From Casuarina equisetifolia (taxonomy: Eukaryota; Streptophyta; Magnoliopsida; Fagales; Casuarinaceae): 64,000 bases of DNA. The translations under genes and the position numbers were made by a program. The notes under the pieces were generated by a model. It saw only the letters and a program-made list of their open reading frames with translations. It made no database searches and was not told the origin of the DNA. Location: NCBI GenBank assembly GCA_028551475.1, contig CM052362.1, forward strand, positions 8,493,354 to 8,557,353, read 5' to 3'. This document shows positions 11,041 through 22,409 of this stretch, in pieces (position 1 is the first letter of the stretch; every line of letters starts with the position of its first letter).

Positions 11041-11744
11041 ATTGTGTTAATTAATTTGTATACTTTGTTCACTCTTAGTGATTGATCAATCTTTATTTTG
11101 AAAAGATGGTTGTCCTTTCATTGGTCAATATTTCCAAAATTGATGCAACCATTACAAAATGTACACAAAATATATTAGAACTTAAACAAAATTACATACT
11201 TTGCCATAAGGGAGTAATGTGTCAATGCAAAGTAATATTAAGGCCTTATGTGTGTGTGAATGAGTGGGAGATGCAAAGTAGAATTAATAGTTTTGGAATG
11301 GTATAACAAAATCTGAACTATGGTTCAACCAAAGAGAATTAATGATAAAGATTCAGTCAAAGTATTAAGTCATTTAAAAGGATTCATCTACACCAATGGA
11401 AGGAGAAAACTCAATTAGATGATTAGTTGGAATTGGTTATAGAGATAAGAAAAGAAAATAAAGACTAGAAAGAATGAAATCAATTATGGTTCTTAGATTG
11501 ATTTCTCATTTAGATGTTACAAAAAAAAATGAATTTAAATATTTATACACGACTACTAAAGAATTAATTCAAGGAATGGTTAGGATTTCTTTAAGAACTA
11601 GTTAGTGAGAATTATGCTATTACAATTATGCAATACTTGATATAAGTGGCTTTCATTGTGGAAGAAGTTAAGAGTTACATAGTTAGCATGGCACAACCCA
11701 ACATAATGGTTTTTGATTAGCTGGTAGTCATTGTTAATGTGGAG
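11041..11744. other. No gene recognised
   Basis: This is AT-rich sequence with one 74-codon frame (11082-11306) that has no recognisable motif. It may hold further decayed LINE or copia sequence beyond recognition. Confidence 0.4.
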
Positions 11745-12790
11745 TGTGAAGGCACCAACATCCTTTTACAAATTGATGAGGTAGCATGGACAAATTATTT
11801 GGGCCAAAGAGATGAAATTGAGTAGAAGATAAGCCTTTAGTGAAAATATTAGCAAGTTCATCAAAAGAGAAAATAAAGTGAGTTAATGGTCAATTTCTAC
11901 ATGTTTGGTGTGCAAATGAAAGTTTGGGTTCACAATAAGCTAAAAAACTAAAAGGTTATTACATTAAAGACTAATGGATGCAATGGAGAAGCTTAGAAGT
12001 CATGTAGGAGATATTCAATCCATGAAATCTATGCCATAGCATTGGTGAGGCATTTATATTACACCTTTTTGCTAGAATGGGCAATAATGCTACATTTGTA
12101 GGAGTACCCAAGAATGAGGTTGTAACCTAGGAAAAATACATAGCCATTAATAGAATGATGACCATCACAGTTGCCTTCCTGACCAACATCGAAAAAAATT
12201 GTGTAAAGTAGTATGAGGCCCTATGTGTGTAGGATGCCTAAGGGAAGAGTGTCAACAAGATAATGGAAAGCATGCTTAATAGCTTACCAATGAGTAATGA
12301 TCTAGGCATGGAAAAATTGATAGGTAGTGTTGGTTGAGTAAGTGATTTCAAGGTGCATCATGGTTAAATATTGGATGGTACCCACTATGTTTTGGTAAAG
12401 AAGATGATATGAAAATGGCTCATTGTCTTGGATGGAAATAGGCTTATTAGTGGAATAGGGCAAGAAAACAACTAGAGCATCAAACAATTTGGCTTAAGGC
12501 AAGGATCTTAATAGTGAATTTGGCCTATGGAGAAAAAGGCCACTTAATTTGGGTTAAACTTTGACAATTAAAAAATAATGAAGTGGCACTAGATCTTTAA
12601 TTGAGAACCTATGAAGAGCATTAAGATGGCTTAATAAGGGAACGTTAGGAAACCAAGTGAGAATAATGTTGTCCACATATGTTAGAATAAAAAGATTGAA
12701 ATTATGATGTGTGAAGAGTGAACAATGAAGTATTTGCAACTAAAATTTGAAAATCAAAATGAGTCAAGAAAGAGCTTAACTATTAATACC
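11745..12790 (-). mobile_element. Ty1/copia fragment: RT C-terminus and RNase H
   Basis: On the minus strand, TYVDNIILT (12554-12739) matches the copia RT catalytic loop Y-V-D-D-I, with the second Asp changed to Asn. It is followed by FSIKDLVPLHYFL, then VGTIQYLTMMHLEITYSTN (12302-12487). Downstream, NGYVFFLGYNLI and LANIFTKGLSS come from the RNase H end. No LTR could be matched to either side. The frame is broken by stops and shifts, and the altered Asp means the RT could not be active. Confidence 0.8.
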
Positions 12791-13099
12791 TTGCATAGGT
12801 TGACTACTTAAGTCTATATAAATTCTAGTGTGAATCAACAAACTCCAAGGGTTGTGTTGGTATGGTTTAACCCATTAAAAAGGGTTGGAGGGTTCCTATT
12901 TAGTGCAAAATCTAGCAAAAAGGTATCCATCTAGCTTCCAAATGTTAATGTTGTTTTGTTCTTCAATAGGAAACAATATGACACTTGTTTTTATGATGTC
13001 CATTAGCTCAACATCTTTAGTAAGAATTTGTGAAAGCCTTGCAAGTTCAAGTGTTTTTTCTATCAAAATGGTTTGCTATTACTTCATGGTCTAACAAGA

Positions 13100-13800
13100 A
13101 GTGAGAGGTTATTGCAATTATAGGGAGTATTCTCCATTAGGATATTTGGAATGCACGAAATGAATCCTTACAGAAAGGAATAGTGATGTCCTTTCAGAGG
13201 ATCATTAAAGCATCGATTTATATGTTACTTTAATTGTCCTCATCATTGAAGGTGGTAATACGAATGAGCTACATGGATTAAGTTTCGTTATTATAAGCCT
13301 AGCTTCAAGGTATGGTTGTAGGGTCTAATGGTCCACTCTTCTGCTTGGTCTTCTCAAGTTAAACATGGATGGTTCGAGGAGAAACATGTATAATGCAGGT
13401 GGTGGCACTTTTTTTGACAACAATGGAAACTAAACATTCACCTATGTGGTTAATTTTGGTAAAGGTTACAATGCACATTCAAAGATGCATGCCTTGTTAG
13501 CAAGTCTTGAGATATGTAATTAGAAAGGTTTAATTTTAGATGCCATTGAATTAGATTCTTTTATTCACTTTGAATTGTAGTAAACATGTGTGGAGGAAGC
13601 CATGGTGGCTCCATTATGTGGTAAGGAAATGTAGATGCTTTTTTCCCAGAGATACAAGGTTTCCCATGTCTTTAGACAAGGAAATCATGTAATGGATAGA
13701 TTGGCTACTCTAAGGCATATAAAAAGTGACATTGGAGTTTTGGATGATATTAACCTTTTGGATCATCATGTATATGACTTATTCAAACAAGATTAGTTAG
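13100..13800 (+). mobile_element. LINE-type tail with RNase H-like (RVT_3) domain
   Basis: From about 13350 the plus strand reads LKLNMDGSRRNMYNAGGGTF, then DNNGN, HALLASLEIC, IELDS and VSHVFRQGNHVMDRLA. This is the plant RVT_3 RNase H fold (K-x-N-x-D-G-S, G-G, E-x-x-A-L-x-x-x-L-x-x-C, E-x-D-S, H-x-x-R-x-x-N-x-x-A-D-x-L-A). In plants this domain occurs at the 3' end of many LINEs and as small nuclear genes. Upstream 'IWNARNES' (about 13145) fits the LINE W-x-x-R-N segment. In-frame stops show that it is dead. It is in the opposite orientation to the LINE at 9674-11040. Confidence 0.75.
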
Positions 13801-14601
13801 GTGTAAAGCAATATAGATTGCATTAAACTAGATGTATCTTCCTTTTGTAAGAAGGTGGGGTTAAGGTTATGGTTTATCCATCTTAACCTTACTCAAATGT
13901 CAAAGCTTAAGCATGGTTTAAGCCCAAAAGTGGTATTAAACCTTACTAAACAAAAGTGGGGTTGGATGGGGGTTAATTTTAATCTTACAAAGTTGTTGTT
14001 CAATTATTCCTTTTTAATATTTAAGACAGACATAAGAAATAAAAAACACTAAGAGTTGTTAAGGTGGTTTAGTCTTGGACCTCCTTTCACCCTCTTTTAC
14101 CAATAGTAAGAGAGATTTATTTCTAAATATGAAAGTTACACTCTTAGTTTTAGTACACCTTTGATAATTTGTTCATAGAATAATAAAAAAAAAATCTAAC
14201 CCACTACAAGCCACACATGACCAATTAATAAATCAACAAACTAGTATATTCTAGGCCTTACAAATCAACCATAAAACATAACTTTAATATTTAGCCCACA
14301 CAAAAACTTTTAAACAATAATAAGCCACCTGGCTTAATTTGATACAAATATAAGCAAAACAATAATAAAAAAACATATCTTGTAGATAATTAATATGTGA
14401 ACAACAGTCTTGATGTAGCTTGTAAATGGTCACACTTTAAATAAAATCAATAATCTCTTCCACTTAGTATTAGATTTTCAACAATTTAAATATAACACAA
14501 AAAATCTCTAACACACTGTTAAGCAACATAAATAATCTCAATAAAATATGTGCCAATTATTATGATTTAAACATTCACACAAAAACATCTATCTTAATCT
14601 T
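13801..14601. other. No gene recognised
   Basis: This is AT-rich DNA. The frame at 13855-14052 shows no family motif. Short repeats of 'ccttactaaacaaaagtggg' type occur, but nothing assignable. Confidence 0.4.
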
Positions 14602-15425
14602 TAATAGATGAACATAAGGATGAGATAATAGAAAAAGCTCAAGGCACCATCATTCTTAACCTAGTAGATTTAGTGTTAAGGGAGCTACCATTTAGAAAGA
14701 CCCTTGTAGGTTTGTGAACTAAACTCGAAAGTTTATATATGACAAAATCACTCACCAATAGGTCATATTTGAAGCAACGAATGTACACTTTTTGGAAGAA
14801 AGAAAGAAATTAACTTGGTAAGCATCTAGACGAATTTAATAAAATTGTCTTATATTTATAGAACATAGATGTTAAAGTCAAGATCGAAGAGGAAAGAAGA
14901 CATACTAAGAAGTAAAGAAGTAAATACAAGGCTCAGGTGGTAGCTAAAGATTTTATACAAAAAGAGGGAATAAACTTCATTGAGATTTTTTCATTTATGG
15001 TAAAGTATACTTCCATTTGAGTATTATTGTGTTTAACAACCTTATTTGACTTGGAATTGCAACAACTTGCTATGAGTATAACCTTCTTGACTAAAGAGTT
15101 GGGAAAGGAGAACACTAAGCTGTGGCATATGAAACTTAGGCATATAAGTGAAAAAGGTATGGTGATACTTAGTAAACAAGGTCTTCTTGGTAGCAAAAAG
15201 ATTAGAAAATTAGACTTTTGTGAGCAATGTTTATATGGAAAATAAATGCAATTGAAGTTCAACATTGTAGTCCATAGAAAAAAAGGCACATTAGACTATA
15301 TTAATTTATATCTATAAGAGCTAACTCATATTACTTCCATTAGGGTGCAAGATACATGCTAACACTTATAAATGACTTTTGAAGAAAAGTTTAGGTGTTT
15401 TGCAATTAAAGACTATAAATGATCA
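14602..15425 (+). mobile_element. Ty1/copia fragment with domains out of order (gag, RT start, pre-integrase)
   Basis: One reading frame, with only a few stops, runs through three copia segments. The first is gag (ILNLVDLVLREL, KLESLYMTKSLTNRSYLKQR, HLDEFNKIVLYL; about 14602-14890). The second is the N-terminus of reverse transcriptase (YKAQVVAKDFIQKEGINF, VKYTSI, LFDLELQQL; about 14915-15105). The third is the GAG-pre-integrase segment (TKLWHMKLRHISEKGMVILS, DFCEQCLYGK; 15108-15245), followed by an eroded integrase start. The normal copia order is gag, protease, integrase, RT, so RT sequence has been placed ahead of the integrase side. The 72-codon ORF 15027-15245 is this chimera, not a gene. 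Confidence 0.75.
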
Positions 15426-16434
15426 TTTATTGATCACGTGACAAGATGTATTAGCTACTTCAGCCTAAAAAAATTTAGGTCATGCAACCTATATTGAGAC
15501 TCAAATAAAGTTTTGAGTTGGTACGTAAGAAGACTCATAAAGCAATATGAGTTAAAGAGATCCTATGGATCAGGTTGGATGCAAACATATAACTAGGTTA
15601 GGAAAATCTAGGTTAGGTTGAGTGTAGCATTAGAGGGTCAAGATGTTAGGAAAAAATAAGCCTTAGCCCATAAAAGATGGTGTGTAGAAGCAAGTCAAGT
15701 TGTTGAACCAATTCGGGTCCAAATTGAATCTAAGAGAATCTATTTGCAGTGCTAATGGACGGCTGAAATGATTTTGCATTAATATTACAATTTGTGATAT
15801 TTGATGATGAGGAGACACTTTTAGATTGATCTATAAAGGTTTCTAGTCATAACCTAAGAAGAATTGTGATGTTTAATAATGGAGATTGGTCAGAAATGTT
15901 GAATTGGTTTAGGATTTTGTGGATGGTTGCGAAAATCTAGCCACCATAGGGTAGATAAGTGAAAATGAATGTAGTAGATGGTTTTCCATTGAGTGTAGAT
16001 CAATTAGTGGTAGAAAATGGTCAAGTTTAGTGGCTAAAGATGATGTTAGGTCATGAAAATGGTTGGCGTTGGTATCGCATCAGGCATGTGAACTAGATGA
16101 ATGACATAATGTAATACATGTGAGCCCAATGTATGGATAGATTGTTTTGGCATGGGGACTACACATGCTATTAAGGGTTTCTTAGGTATTTTTTTGTCCA
16201 TCGTGTACAAAATTTTGAGCAATATTTGATGGTTTATTTACATTGTGATTCTAAAGTTTGAGGAGATTGTGATGAATTTAGTTATTAATTTTTAAAAACA
16301 TAATTTTGAATGTGGTAGGTTTTGACTTATTTAGCATTTAATTCATGGCATGATAGGCTATTAGGGACGTTGAAGATAATGAGAGTTGTGTAGCTTTTGG
16401 TTTCTTTGTCTAGAGTATTTAGTGTTAAGCATTA
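15426..16434. other. No gene recognised
   Basis: Probably more decayed retrotransposon sequence downstream of the copia fragment, but I cannot assign a domain or LTR end. Confidence 0.4.
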
Positions 16435-17911
16435 TGTTACATTTTATGGCTTAACAAGAAGAGGGGTTGAATTGGTTAAGCTAAGAACTAATTAGTCTCT
16501 TTTTCACTTAAAAAAAAATTGTTCTAAACTATGCAATAAAAGGATCATATAAGTCACAACAAAACAACAAGCAAACAAGAGTAAATAGAAGGAAGTAAGA
16601 CACCAAATTTACCATGGTGCTTCGGCACTCAATCGTTAAGTCCTATGTCCACCCTCTTCTCCTTCAACTCAACAAGTTGAATTCTATTTTACTTCAAGCT
16701 AGGAGAAATCCTCTCCTACATTTCACAACTCTTTAACAAGGAGTCAATTTATCCACGGTTACAAAGTTTATGTTGAACCAACTTTAGTACATCAAGAAAA
16801 TTCTCAAATGTGTAATGTAAGTGATGAATAATGCTTCTCAAAGAGCTAATTTAAGATATACAAACTCAATTCAAGCTCTAATCATGAAACCCCTAATTTT
16901 CACAAAGTTAGAGTTTTGGATTTACAAAGAGTTTTATGTGCATATGATAATCAAAGCTTAATTAGCACATAAACAACTTAATCTAACAATGAATATTCAT
17001 AAGAATATTAGTTTGAGGGAATATCACCGAAGATACAAAGTAGCTTCACAACTCGATGAAAAAAGTAATCAGATTTGAGATCTTTTGTAAGACTTGAATA
17101 TAAGCTTGATTCTTCTTAAATGTAATGTATGCAAAATGAAAACTCAAACCTGAACTTCTCGTTAAGATCTTCTCATTGAGATTTGATGTAATCTCCATCA
17201 TGCAATAGTAGAAAAGGTGATTAATGCAACAAATAGCCATTTTGACAGATGGATCACCTCAACAATCTTCCCATTAAAGAATCGGTGACAAATAAAGGCG
17301 AGAGAGTAGCTTGGTGAAGAGGCTTAAGGCTTCGGTTAACTGTTTGCTTGATTAAAAGCTTTTCACTCTTAACAATAAGTGAAATGGCAGCGTATCACTT
17401 ATTGGTTGAACAGAACCTTAATACTTGGGCTCAAGCAAGACTTCATAGTGCAGCTCGATCTAACAAGTTTGATTCAACCTTATGAAGTAAGCTTGGTCTA
17501 GCAAGCTCGGTTTACTCTTATGAAATCACCTTGATCCAGTAAGCTCGGTTCAGCCTTATAATAAGCTTGATCCAGCAAGCTCGGTTCAACCTAATAAGCT
17601 TGGTCCTTGTAATATAATCTTTGCCCTTTGTCAACATGTACCTATAAGTACATAAAAGCAAGTATCATTTTTGTTAAATATATTCAAATATATTTTTTAA
17701 CATCATCCATATAAGATATTTCTCAAATTCACTTTATAAAGATGTTTTATGAGGAAATGTGTGAACTCGACTACTTTATAATATCGTTGATTGATATTAT
17801 AGTTTGTACACTTTTTATGTCCTATGATTTTCTCTTGCACATATGAAAAATATTTTTTAAGAAATAATTCACAAATAGATTTTATCATAACAAAACTCTT
17901 ATTTTCCAACA
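16435..17911 (+). mobile_element. Family-A solo LTR, copy 3 (1477 bp)
   Basis: It runs from TGTTACATTTTATGGCTTAA to CTTATTTTCCAACA. The target duplication is perfect: catta at 16430-16434 and at 17912-17916. The 'ccatggtgcttcggcactca' block is at about 16612. A short tandem array around 'agcaagctcggttca' lies at about 17440-17620. No internal region is attached. This copy gives the cleanest definition of the family ends. Confidence 0.92.
17440..17620 (+). repeat. Minisatellite inside family-A LTR copy 3
   Basis: Imperfect units contain 'agcttgatccagcaagctcg' and 'gttcaaccttat'. The array is positionally equivalent to the arrays in the other family-A LTRs but different in sequence. Confidence 0.7.
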
Positions 17912-17916
17912 CATTA

Positions 17917-18465
17917 TTTATTACATGGCCATGAATGAACATATCAATGTTCATGTTGAACTTTCTAAGACTTCATTACTTTGGATTGTTTTGGCCTAAA
18001 TCATTTACTATGCCATTGGGAGGCAAATTTATGAGATTAACTTGAATAAGGATGTGAGAGGTATTCTTCATTTGATATGTTGTCAATAGTGATATAAGGG
18101 AATGGATCTATCTATTATGCAATTATTTAGGATTTTTTTCTTTTATGTTTACCTATGGTATAAGGCTTGAGGGAGAGGCTGAAAAGGATTCAACATCTAA
18201 GTAGTTGTTAGTTGTCAATTGATAGTAGCAAAAGGAAAAGACAGATTTTGTGATGCCAAAAGCAAGAAAAGATAAAGGAAAGTCTTAGATGTTGGTTTAC
18301 ATTTAACATGAAAAAGTAGGCATGAGAATCACTATTAAGGTCAAAAGTAAATCATTCATTGGAGAAAGGACAATTATTTTTTTAAAGGTAACACTATATG
18401 ATTAGACTAGCTAGTTGACATCATCTAGTGTCTCAGTTTATGTTGAGTGAGATTGCTTGTGGCAT
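17917..18465. other. No gene recognised
   Basis: No domain, LTR end or splice structure is visible. Possibly old retrotransposon coding sequence beyond recognition. Confidence 0.35.
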
Positions 18466-20193
18466 ATGTTGGAATATAACCCTTAATATTTTTTATGATG
18501 ACCTTGATTAAGGATAATATGAAAATTTTGCAGTGTGATAAATTCATGAAATACTTTAGCTTAATAATATATGCTTATTAAGGAAAATATTATTTTCGTG
18601 ACCATTGATTTTTCATTAAAGAAAACATTCTTATGGCTATATTGAACTATATTTAGAGGAATATTACATTATATGGTCTTATGAAAATAATTGTGGAAAT
18701 ATTTTCTTAAGGCCCTTATGCTTATTTTTAATGAACCAAATATTTAAAAATATTCCTTGTGTTGGTTCATATTTAACAAAGGACAAAATGATGGAGTTGG
18801 ACTATGCTAAACACATAAGCTCATTTGATATAGAAAGCCTAAGTCCATATGTTGAAGGAGCTAGATTACAATCTAATCAAATGGGAAATGTGCTAGAGAA
18901 GGATCTCAGGAGGCAAAGTGTCAAAACTTGGAAGGAGAATCATGGCCTTTAGGTGTCCAAGTAATTCAAAATGGCTTCAAATTAGGCTTGGTTTTTCAAA
19001 GCTCCTGTAAACCCATCATGAAGAAAGGATTAAGAAATTAATGCAAGGGAGAAAAGAATATCTTACATGGGTTGTACAAATTAGAACATGATCTTTTGAT
19101 CACTTAATTAAATGACATCATTTGAGGATGTGTTTTAAAAGTCTTGGAGAACAAAATGAGTTTCTCTCATATGTGGCAAGGCTTTCTCTTAGAAAACTTG
19201 AAAAGGTCTTTTTTTTTTGGTGTAGATTGTGATTTTGCTTTCCTTTCTTCATCATTATTGTTCTTTAAAGACTTGCAACAACTACTAACATCTCTTTAAT
19301 GTGAAAGTACTTGAAACTACAATGGGCTATTTTGATCAATCATAAATAGAGATTTTAAAAAATCTTAACATTGTGCTCTGATTTTTTTTGAACATGTGCT
19401 TTACTTTTTGATTATATCTCTATTGTGTTAATTTAAGGTTAGATCTACTTGCTGATAACTCTAATTCTTGATTGATGATCTAACTTACAAACCTCAGAAT
19501 TGAAGTTGTTATTTGATTTAAGGGTTTATATTTATAAGTTATCTCTATGTGCTATATTTGTATATTATCTTAAGAAGCTTGTAAAAACTATACAAAAAGT
19601 TTTTATCTATAAGAAATTACATGCTTTAATTTAAGCAAACCTTTCGACGATGTGTCAAAAGAGGTGGGTTGGACCTTTAGTTCAATCACTTAAAAAATTT
19701 CTTGTTAGTGATTTAGTAGTCTTGCTTTTTACTAGATTTCTTTGACTATTCAACTTGATATATGAATTGGTTAAGAAACTTTAAATCAATTTGAGTTTGG
19801 TTACCACTTTAACTATTACAAGAGGCTATTAAGAGACTATTGGTTTATGAGTTATCTAAACAACATTGACTATTGTGATTATAACTCATCTATAGCTCTT
19901 GACTAAACTTGGAAGTATTTTGAATATCACTAAACTCTTGAATGCTTTGTCTATGTATAATCTCTCAAGTATTGAAAGAAACATTAATCTCATGCCTAGC
20001 AACAATTTATTTATTTGAATTATAATAATTTTTAATTGAGAGGGAGCTAATATACTTATTGAGAGTGAGCTAATATATGAATAAAGGTCAATTAGATAGT
20101 TGGTGTGCTTAAGGACTATTCAATTAATTGATGTTATGTCCTTAATTACTACTCTAAGGTTTGTATGAGTAGTGGATTCAATTAATTTCTAAT
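18466..20193 (+). repeat. LTR-like sequence, unconfirmed
   Basis: A possible LTR start TGTTGGAATATAACCC is followed by 'ttatgatgacc', which resembles the start of LTRs of the Sire/Maximus group of copia. Non-coding AT-rich sequence continues to the family-A LTR at 20194. No matching end, target duplication or second copy is present, so this is a weak call. The 73-codon frame 18731-18952 shows no motif. Confidence 0.25.
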
Positions 20194-20487
20194 TGTTGGG
20201 TTTTATGGCTTAACAAGAAAATGGGTTGAATTGGTTAAGTTAAGATTCGGTCAGCCTTTTTTTTACTTTAAAAAATGTTCTAAATTATGTTATAAAATCA
20301 TCATGTAAGTTACAACAAAATAACAAGCAAACAAGTGTAAATAGAGGTAAGTAAGACACCAAATTTACTACGATGGTTCGACACTAAATCTTTAAGCCCT
20401 ATGTCCACCTCTTCTCCTTCAATCTAACTGATTGAAGTCTCCTTTACTCAATTTAGATTAGGAGAAAATGTTCTCCCTAATCCAACA
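20194..20487 (+). repeat. Family-A LTR, 5' part only
   Basis: It starts TGTTGGGTTTTATGGCTTAA and runs through the 'ccacctcttctccttcaatc' block. It stops at 'ccctaatccaaca', where an inverted family-A end begins. About 80 percent of the LTR is missing. Confidence 0.8.
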
Positions 20488-20583
20488 TGTTGAAAAATCA
20501 TGTGTTTATATATTTTGTTGAGAAAAATTTTATTTATGAAAATATGTTTTTGTATGCATATATTGAATACCAAAGGAAGTAAA
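20488..20583 (-). repeat. Family-A LTR 3' end, inverted
   Basis: TGTTGAAAAATCATG...CAAAGGAAGTAAA corresponds to the reverse complement of the last roughly 95 bp of family A (compare 3761-3860). It abuts a plus-oriented partial LTR on its left and a full plus-oriented LTR on its right. Confidence 0.7.
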
Positions 20584-21952
20584 TGTTGGGTTTTATGGCT
20601 TAACAAGAAGAGGGGTTGAATTGTTCTTGTACCGAAACTATGCTTTTGTATGATAAAAAATTTAATCAATTAATTTAACAATTTATATGATAATAAGAAG
20701 GCAAATAGAATTATTTAAGCAAATAAAGAGTAAGAGAATCAACACCCAAATTACCACGGTGGTTCGGCACTCTATCTTAGAGTCCTACATCCACCCTCTT
20801 CTCATTCAATCTAACCAATTGAAGTCCCCTTTACTCAACCTAATTAGGAGAATATGTTCTCCCTAATCTAAATAATTCCTTTTCAAAGGAATTCTCAAGT
20901 TCGAATACAAATTATGATCAAAAGATTATACACAGTAGCAAATCTTCAAATAATATGTTAGTTTATGGGATATTGCTAATCGGAGGAGCTATTCAAGCAT
21001 ATATATCAAGATACAAAGCTCCTATCATGAAATCCCCAATTTGAAGAAATTAGGGTTTTGGGTTTTCCTCAAATTTATATGCAATAAATGTTTATAAGTG
21101 AAATCAGCATATAAATAATGTTATACAAGCTATAATTGAGTATATAATTAAAGATCAAAATAGATAATCAAATATCACCGAACCCTTATGAATCACCGAG
21201 AGATGAACAAACTCGAATCAAATAATAGGTGAGCTTAAAGGGCTTTCTTCGCAAAATACAAATCTAATTGTTCTAACACTGGTCTTCTCAAGAATCCTCC
21301 CGTTAAGGACTTGGTCGCCAACAACACTATTTCTCCATCTCTCTCCCGTCTTTTAGTCGGCTTTCATTCATCTTAGGGCATTTTGTGCGAGCAGCTTAAG
21401 TGAAACATTACTTAAATGCAACGGTGAGTTTCATTTTGATACAAGCTCAGCTTATTTAACTGATGGGCAATGATCTCATAAGTGGGCCATGAAGCAAGCC
21501 AAGAGTAAGAGCATGCTGAAAGCAAGAGCAGGTTGAGAGCAAGAGTAAGCCGAGAGCATATAATATAAGTTCTTGGTAGAACCAAAGTTTGCTCCAATAA
21601 TAGTCTTGATTTAGTAAAGTAATTTTTACTAGAGTCAAATACTTGATGCCTTCATCCAAGTAAAAGCAAGTATCATTTTTTTCTCAAACATAATATATGA
21701 CACATTTAACAACATTTAAATAAGAGACATTATATAATGATATTAAAAAATCATTTCTTAAGAGCATTATCTAGTAACATTATATCAAAAAATATAGGAA
21801 CTTGGTTAATTTATAATATTATTATTATTAATTGATATTATAATTTGTACACCTTTTACTTCCTATGGTTTTCTTTTGCACTTAAGAAAAACATATTTCA
21901 AGAATTTCTTCACAAATACATTTTGTCATAATAAAACCTTTTTTTTCCAACA
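20584..21952 (+). mobile_element. Family-A LTR, copy 4 (1369 bp)
   Basis: Both ends are complete (TGTTGGGTTTTATGG and TTTTTTCCAACA), with the 'taccacggtggttcggcact' block at about 20752. The flanking 5-mers (gtaaa left, catag right) do not match, so it was not left by a simple insertion, or one side was rearranged. A short imperfect array of 'gagagcaagagtaag' units lies at about 21490-21560. Confidence 0.8.
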
Positions 21953-22294
21953 CATAGGACTCAAGGATTGAGTGCCAAACCACCGTGGTAAATCTATGTT
22001 TTTTCTTTTCCCTTTATTGACTTGAATGTTACTTGTTATTTGTTGCTAATTGATTTATCATTTACTGGATACTATCCAACTATTTTACTTGCTAAATAGT
22101 TATGAAATATTTGATGATAATTTGCTATCTTATTGTTAAGTAACATATCATTTGCTTAGAATTTTTTTGCTTAATGCTTGCCTCATTTGTGTGACTTGTA
22201 TAAGCACTTAGAATATTTTTAAATAAGAAAAATTATTGCTAAGTCTTGGTCTAAACAATTCAACCCCCTTCTTGTTAAGCCATAAAACCCAACA
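21953..22294 (-). repeat. Family-A LTR 5' part, inverted
   Basis: It reads 'ataggactcaaggattgagt...accaccgtggtaaatct' and ends CATAAAACCCAACA, the reverse complement of the family start. With 20488-20583 it could be one inverted LTR that lost its middle and was split by copy 4. Confidence 0.75.
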
Positions 22295-22409
22295 GATAAG
22301 GCCATTGTGGAGATGGACAGAGATTGAATTCAAGATCCAACCCCGTTAAAAGTCATTGCATCGATCCCACAAGCTTCTGAGAGGGGAACTAGAGTCAAGT
22401 TTGGGGAAT
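22295..22409 (+). other. Possible 3' end of a family-A internal region with polypurine tract
   Basis: This 115-bp stretch is unlike the LTRs around it. It ends 'agtcaagtttggggaat' directly before an LTR start. A G/A-rich run in that position is what a polypurine tract looks like, so this may be the only remnant of the internal region of family A in the window. It is too short to identify a protein. Confidence 0.45.

Noticed and set aside
15027..15245. 72-codon ORF as a stand-alone protein
   Set aside because: It is a chimera of copia RT and GAG-pre-integrase sequence in a dead element.
20584..21952. Calling this family-A copy a solo LTR from a simple insertion
   Set aside because: The 5-mers at its ends (gtaaa and catag) do not match, and it sits within inverted fragments of the same family.
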